The position numbers and the translations under genes were made by a program. The notes below the pieces were generated by a model. It searched no databases, was not told where the DNA came from, and saw only the letters and a list, made by a program, of their open reading frames with translations. Below are positions 59,086-64,000 of a stretch of DNA of 64,000 nt, one piece after another. The number at the start of each line of letters is the position of its first letter. Positions within the stretch are counted from its first letter, which is position 1. The stretch spans positions 1-64,000 of the forward strand of contig JBBRAH010000004.1 of assembly GCA_038206985.1 (NCBI GenBank), in the 5' to 3' direction. The DNA is from CAXMST01 sp038206985. Lineage in GTDB: Bacteria; Actinomycetota; Thermoleophilia; Solirubrobacterales; 70-9.

Positions 59086-59259
59086 CTACCGATGCCGAGA
59101 ATCCGGACGACTACGTTGGTGGCCGAGGTGCTGGTGAGAACGCCGACAGGCGAAGACGGCGTTGAGCGCGACCACCGCCACGATGGCGACAGCAAGTGCG
59201 ATCACCCCCCCCCCCGTGATCAGGGAACGGAGCCAGAGATTTTGCTCCGCATGACTCAC
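59086..59259 (-). CDS. Possible small membrane protein with an internal G11 tract
   Basis: A minus-strand frame from GTG 59259 encodes MSHAEQNLWLRSLITGGGVI then ALAVAIVAVVALNAVFACRR and a basic tail (57 residues): one membrane helix with an Asn/Gln-rich lead. The codons for TGGGV form an uninterrupted run of 11 G (C11 at 59205-59215 on the plus strand). No convincing Shine-Dalgarno. It would precede the YfcC-type transporter gene by 151 bp; the spacer 58935-59085 holds no other gene. If this frame is not real, 58935-59356 is empty intergenic DNA. Confidence 0.35.
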   Translation of the reverse strand: MSHAEQNLWLRSLITGGGVIALAVAIVAVVALNAVFACRRSHQHLGHQRSRPDSRHR

Positions 59260-59356
59260 CGATCGGTGCCGCTACATGTTTGAGTGCCCGCGCCGCACCG
59301 GCTCGTCCGTCTCTGCCCGACCTGACGATCAGCAGAGCGATTGTTTCACTGGACAG

Positions 59357-60376
59357 CTAAGTCTCGGCCGGGGCCCAGACCTTGTGGCCCTCGTCGTCCT
59401 CGGAGGCGACGACCTCGCCGGCCAGCGCCATGTGATCGAGGTAGGCGAGGGCGAGTTGCAGACCCCAGGCCGCCGTCGCCGGGCTGTAGAAATCGCCGAG
59501 CAGGTCGGCGACGGTCTCGAAGGCGGGCCGTGGCTCGGAGGCCTCCGCAATCGAATTTCGCACCCGCTTCATCTGCTCCGCGACCAGCTTGCGATTGGCC
59601 TCGATCTTGGCGTCCACGTCGCGGAAGGTGCGGCCGTGGCCGGCGAGACAGAGATCGGTGGGTAGCTCATCGACCACATCGAGACCACCGAGGAACTCCC
59701 CAACCGGATCTGGCGTGTGGCCGTAGTCGTAGAAGATCGAGATCCGGCCGAGCAGGTGATCGCCGGAGATCATCAGGCCGCGTTCGGGCTCGTGCAGCAC
59801 CACATGAGAGGGAGCGTGGCCCGGTGTCTCGTAGACGCGCCAGGCCGAGCCCCCCACCATCACGTCCATGCCGTCCACGAGGTCGCGGTCCGGTTCGACG
59901 ATCCGGTCGATCACCGGGTCGGCCGTGCGCCGCTCCTCGTAACGCTCGACCGCCTTCTCCGGGACACCGCTCTGCCGGGCGACCTCGATGCGCCGTTCCC
60001 AGGTGCGGTCCGGATCCTCGACCGCGGCCCGGATGTGGCCCCAGGCCGGATGCATCCAGAGCTCGCAGCCGGTGGCGTCGACGACCGTGCCGGCCGCACC
60101 GTAGTGATCCGCATGGGCGTGCGTACAGACCAGCAGCTCGACGTCGGAGAGCTTGAATCCGGCCTGACGCAGGCCGAGCTCGAGCTGGCCGCTGCCGCCT
60201 GGGCCGCCGATGCCCGTGTCGAACAGGACGACCCCACCGGTGCCGCTCTCCAGGGCCCAGGCGTTGACGTGCGGGACGCCGGGCCAGGGACAGGGAAGGC
60301 GCAGTCGCCAGATACCCGAGAGCACCTTCTCGCTGCGGGCCATCTCCGGCTTCCTGGACTTCTCGCCGTCGCTCAC
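59357..60376 (-). CDS. MBL-fold metallo-hydrolase
   Basis: A 339-residue metallo-beta-lactamase-fold protein. Metal motifs: LLVCTHAHADHYGAAG (HxHxDH), the His in ETPGHAPSHVVL, Asp in MISGDHLLG and His in LCLAGHGRTF. A C-terminal helical extension (DVDAKIEANRKLVAEQMKRVRNSIAEA) resembles the LACTB2/glyoxalase-II-like group. Substrate unknown. The start may be GTG 60376 or ATG 60343 (MARSEKVLSGIWRLRLP). Confidence 0.85.
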   Translation of the reverse strand: MSDGEKSRKPEMARSEKVLSGIWRLRLPCPWPGVPHVNAWALESGTGGVVLFDTGIGGPGGSGQLELGLRQAGFKLSDVELLVCTHAHADHYGAAGTVVDATGCELWMHPAWGHIRAAVEDPDRTWERRIEVARQSGVPEKAVERYEERRTADPVIDRIVEPDRDLVDGMDVMVGGSAWRVYETPGHAPSHVVLHEPERGLMISGDHLLGRISIFYDYGHTPDPVGEFLGGLDVVDELPTDLCLAGHGRTFRDVDAKIEANRKLVAEQMKRVRNSIAEASEPRPAFETVADLLGDFYSPATAAWGLQLALAYLDHMALAGEVVASEDDEGHKVWAPAET

Positions 60377-60410
60377 ACGCGCAATCGTCCCAGGGAGCAG
60401 TTCGCCGTGC

Positions 60411-60677
60411 TCAGTGCCTGACGGAACTACCGCGGCCCGGCGCGAAGAAGGCCACCACGAGCGCCGCGCAGAGCACCGCGATCAGGATCCCGACCCAGTC
60501 CTCCTTGGGGTCCACCAGGTAGCGGACGACGAGGCCACCGAGCAACGACCCGGCAATCCCCGCCAGCGCCGTCGTGAGTAGGCCCATGCCACCCGTGCCG
60601 GGCACGATCAGCCGCGCCAGGGCACCGATGATCAGACCGCCGACGAAAAGCCAGAAGAGGTAGATGATCAGGTCCAT
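60411..60677 (-). CDS. GlsB/YeaQ/YmgE family membrane protein
   Basis: An 88-residue protein with three membrane segments: IIYLFWLFVGGLIIGALARLIVPGTGGMG, LLTTALAGIAGSLLGGLVVRYL and GILIAVLCAALVVAFFA. It is typical of the transglycosylase-associated/GlsB stress-related family, whose molecular role is unclear. It is followed on the same strand by the MBL gene (34 bp). Confidence 0.9.
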   Translation of the reverse strand: MDLIIYLFWLFVGGLIIGALARLIVPGTGGMGLLTTALAGIAGSLLGGLVVRYLVDPKEDWVGILIAVLCAALVVAFFAPGRGSSVRH

Positions 60678-60724
60678 GCCTGGAGCCTACCCTCGTGGAA
60701 TCGCGGACAAACCGCCGGCGAGTC

Positions 60725-61786
60725 TCAGGCCACCGGCGCGGGAGCGCGCTTGGGAGCGCGGACCTTGACCTCGCGCGCCTGCTTCCAGGTGACCAGGCGA
60801 CCGGTGTTCTCGTCGATCAGCTTGAAGCGCGAGCAGCGCAGGCTCTCCTTGAAGCCGAGCACCGGCACGTCGTCGAAGACGCGGAGATTGTCGTGCGCGG
60901 CCTGGAGGTTGTAGTTGGGCACCCGGGCGCTGAGGTGATGCACGTGGTGCACGCCGATGTTGCCGGTGAAGAACTGCAGCGGCTGGGGCAGCTTCAGATA
61001 GGAGCTGCCCTGGAGCGCGGCCTCAGCATAGCTCCAGTCTTCGGTCGACTCCCAGTAGACGTCCTCGAACTGGTGCTGGACGAAGAACAGCCAGACGCCG
61101 AGCGTGCCGGCGATCATCACCATCGGCACGAAGAGCGCGAAGAAGTGGCCGGGGCCGATCAGCAGACAGGCCGCGGTGATCATCACCGCGACGGCCGCGT
61201 TGGTCAGCCAGACGCTGTTGCGGAGCTTCTGGTTGCCGCCGCTCGGAGGCAGGCGTGGCTGCACCATCAGGGACCAGATCGGGCCGAGCCCGAACATCAC
61301 CACGGGGTTGCGGAAGGCCCGGTAGATCCTCTGCTCCTTCGGTGGCGCCGCCCGGAACTCCGCGATCGTCATGGTCATGACGTCGCCGGTGCCACGGCGC
61401 TCGAGGTCCCCAGCCGACCCGTGGTGCACCGCGTGCGAGTGGCGCCAGTTGGCGAACGGGTGCAGGACCAGCATGCCGAAGAGGCGACCGAACCAGAGGT
61501 TGAGCCCACGGCTCGCGAACAGCGAGCCATGGGTGGCGTCGTGAAAGAGGATGAAGGTGCGCATCAAAAAGCCCGCGGCGAGGATGCTGATCAGGAGGGC
61601 GAGCCAGTAGCCGACCTGATCCCAGGCGAAAAGCATCACGGGCCAGAGGGCGAGATAGGCCACTGGGGCTGTGAGGATGTCGAGCGCGGTGCGCAGCGGC
61701 CGTGGCTTGACGTACGGCGCGAGGGCCTCCCGCCAGAGCGGATCGGTGGGTGTGTCCTGTTGAGCCTGCAACTGGCTTCCTTCCAC
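60725..61786 (-). CDS. Membrane fatty acid desaturase
   Basis: A 353-residue integral membrane di-iron enzyme. The three histidine boxes are HDATH (about residue 83), HSHAVHH (about 116) and HHVHH (about 280), with hydrophobic segments LDILTAPVAYLALWPVMLFAW and YWLALLISILAAGFLM before the first. It inserts a double bond into acyl chains using O2. Start GTG 61786. It is divergent from glnN. Confidence 0.9.
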   Translation of the reverse strand: MEGSQLQAQQDTPTDPLWREALAPYVKPRPLRTALDILTAPVAYLALWPVMLFAWDQVGYWLALLISILAAGFLMRTFILFHDATHGSLFASRGLNLWFGRLFGMLVLHPFANWRHSHAVHHGSAGDLERRGTGDVMTMTIAEFRAAPPKEQRIYRAFRNPVVMFGLGPIWSLMVQPRLPPSGGNQKLRNSVWLTNAAVAVMITAACLLIGPGHFFALFVPMVMIAGTLGVWLFFVQHQFEDVYWESTEDWSYAEAALQGSSYLKLPQPLQFFTGNIGVHHVHHLSARVPNYNLQAAHDNLRVFDDVPVLGFKESLRCSRFKLIDENTGRLVTWKQAREVKVRAPKRAPAPVA

Positions 61787-62050
61787 GAATAACTGGCGAC
61801 TGCATCGCCGTCGCTTACTAATAGTTAGGGATACCGAACTGTCCGGCCCGGTTGCCGAAGCTTAGGGCTTCGCGTTGCCGGGGCGGAGAAATGGTTCCGT
61901 GAATCTTTGTACCACTGGACAACACGGCCCCAAGTTGTCTGCGTAAGGTGGAGGACCCACAACTTGAAGCAGCTGCGCGTGGCGATCGATCAGAGACGTC
62001 CATCGCTCTGCGCCTGAAGTCAACAGCAAGACGAGGAGCGATCAAGCGAC
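61787..62050. promoter_or_regulatory. Divergent promoter region, desaturase/glnN, with two inverted repeats
   Basis: No protein gene is seen. At 61847-61882 a hairpin can form (cgaagc 61856-61861 with gcttcg 61867-61872, and outer cccgg/ccggg arms). Nearer glnN, CAAGTTGT (61931-61938) and ACAACTTG (61959-61966) form a perfect 8-bp inverted repeat with a 20-nt spacer, a possible operator or leader structure for nitrogen-responsive control. No confident -35/-10 pair was found. Confidence 0.4.

Positions 62051-64000
<1,950 letters not shown>

Overview
The window is a high-GC segment (genes ending mostly in G/C at the third codon position) from what looks like an actinobacterium. The gene set (MpaB-type oxygenase, WS/DGAT acyltransferase, deazaflavin reductase remnant, DtxR regulator with FeoA tail, type III glutamine synthetase, actinobacterial lipid enzymes) fits Actinomycetota; a Thermoleophilia/Solirubrobacterales-type host is my guess, not something I can prove from sequence. 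Two serine tRNAs (CGA and GGA), rlmN, tadA, gluQ and glnN suggest chromosome rather than plasmid.

Layout. 1-3100: a scarred stretch holding the start of a tandem-repeat beta-propeller protein (running off the left edge), a degenerate tRNA-like sequence, a DUF5995 lipoprotein-like gene and two broken genes joined head to head (ABC-2 permease and F420-type nitroreductase). 3150-14500: cold-shock protein, SCP2 protein, GluQ-RS, a lipid/oxidation cluster (Baeyer-Villiger-type monooxygenase, wax ester synthase, GST-like protein, SDR), a Kef-type antiporter fused to a UBP zinc finger, a P450 and a carbonic anhydrase. 14584-20000: AarF/UbiB kinase plus MpaB oxygenase, then a multicopper oxidase-ZIP transporter-DtxR operon. 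20200-29600: two tRNA-Ser genes, an anti-sigma-ATPase/acetyltransferase fusion, YtoQ, a two-domain SRPBCC protein, a soluble histidine kinase, TadA, a subtilase, a GT4 glycosyltransferase and a phosphodiester glycosidase.

29600-45600 is the most striking part: six large minus-strand genes in near-continuous array. They encode two paralogous secreted sulfatases, two CRTAC1-type (FG-GAP + ASPIC/UnbV) secreted proteins, a 1502-residue secreted subtilase/FG-GAP/RTX-like protein, and between them a 1450-residue cytoplasmic zinc-ribbon/Ser-Thr kinase/AAA ATPase/adenylate-cyclase fusion. The kinase lacks the usual beta-3 lysine but carries a lysine in the glycine loop where WNK kinases have theirs. 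I infer a sulfated-glycan (or other sulfate ester) processing system under an unusual signalling protein.

45750-53950: cyclophilin, RlmN, a probable protein-deglycation operon (fructosamine kinase, low-Mr phosphatase, two SRPBCC proteins), a PHA-synthase-like hydrolase/acyl-CoA synthetase fusion, and a secreted GH26-like hydrolase. 54150-58950: a complete arginine deiminase operon (YfcC-type transporter, arcA, arcB, arcC). 59350-64000: MBL hydrolase, GlsB-type membrane protein, fatty-acid desaturase and, divergently, type III glutamine synthetase running off the right edge.

A recurring oddity is that four genes whose N-termini are clear from family conservation or a signal peptide (wax ester synthase, HATPase-GNAT fusion, fructosamine kinase, downstream sulfatase) have no ATG/GTG/TTG in the right place; ATC, CTG, CTG and an unresolved codon are the best candidates.
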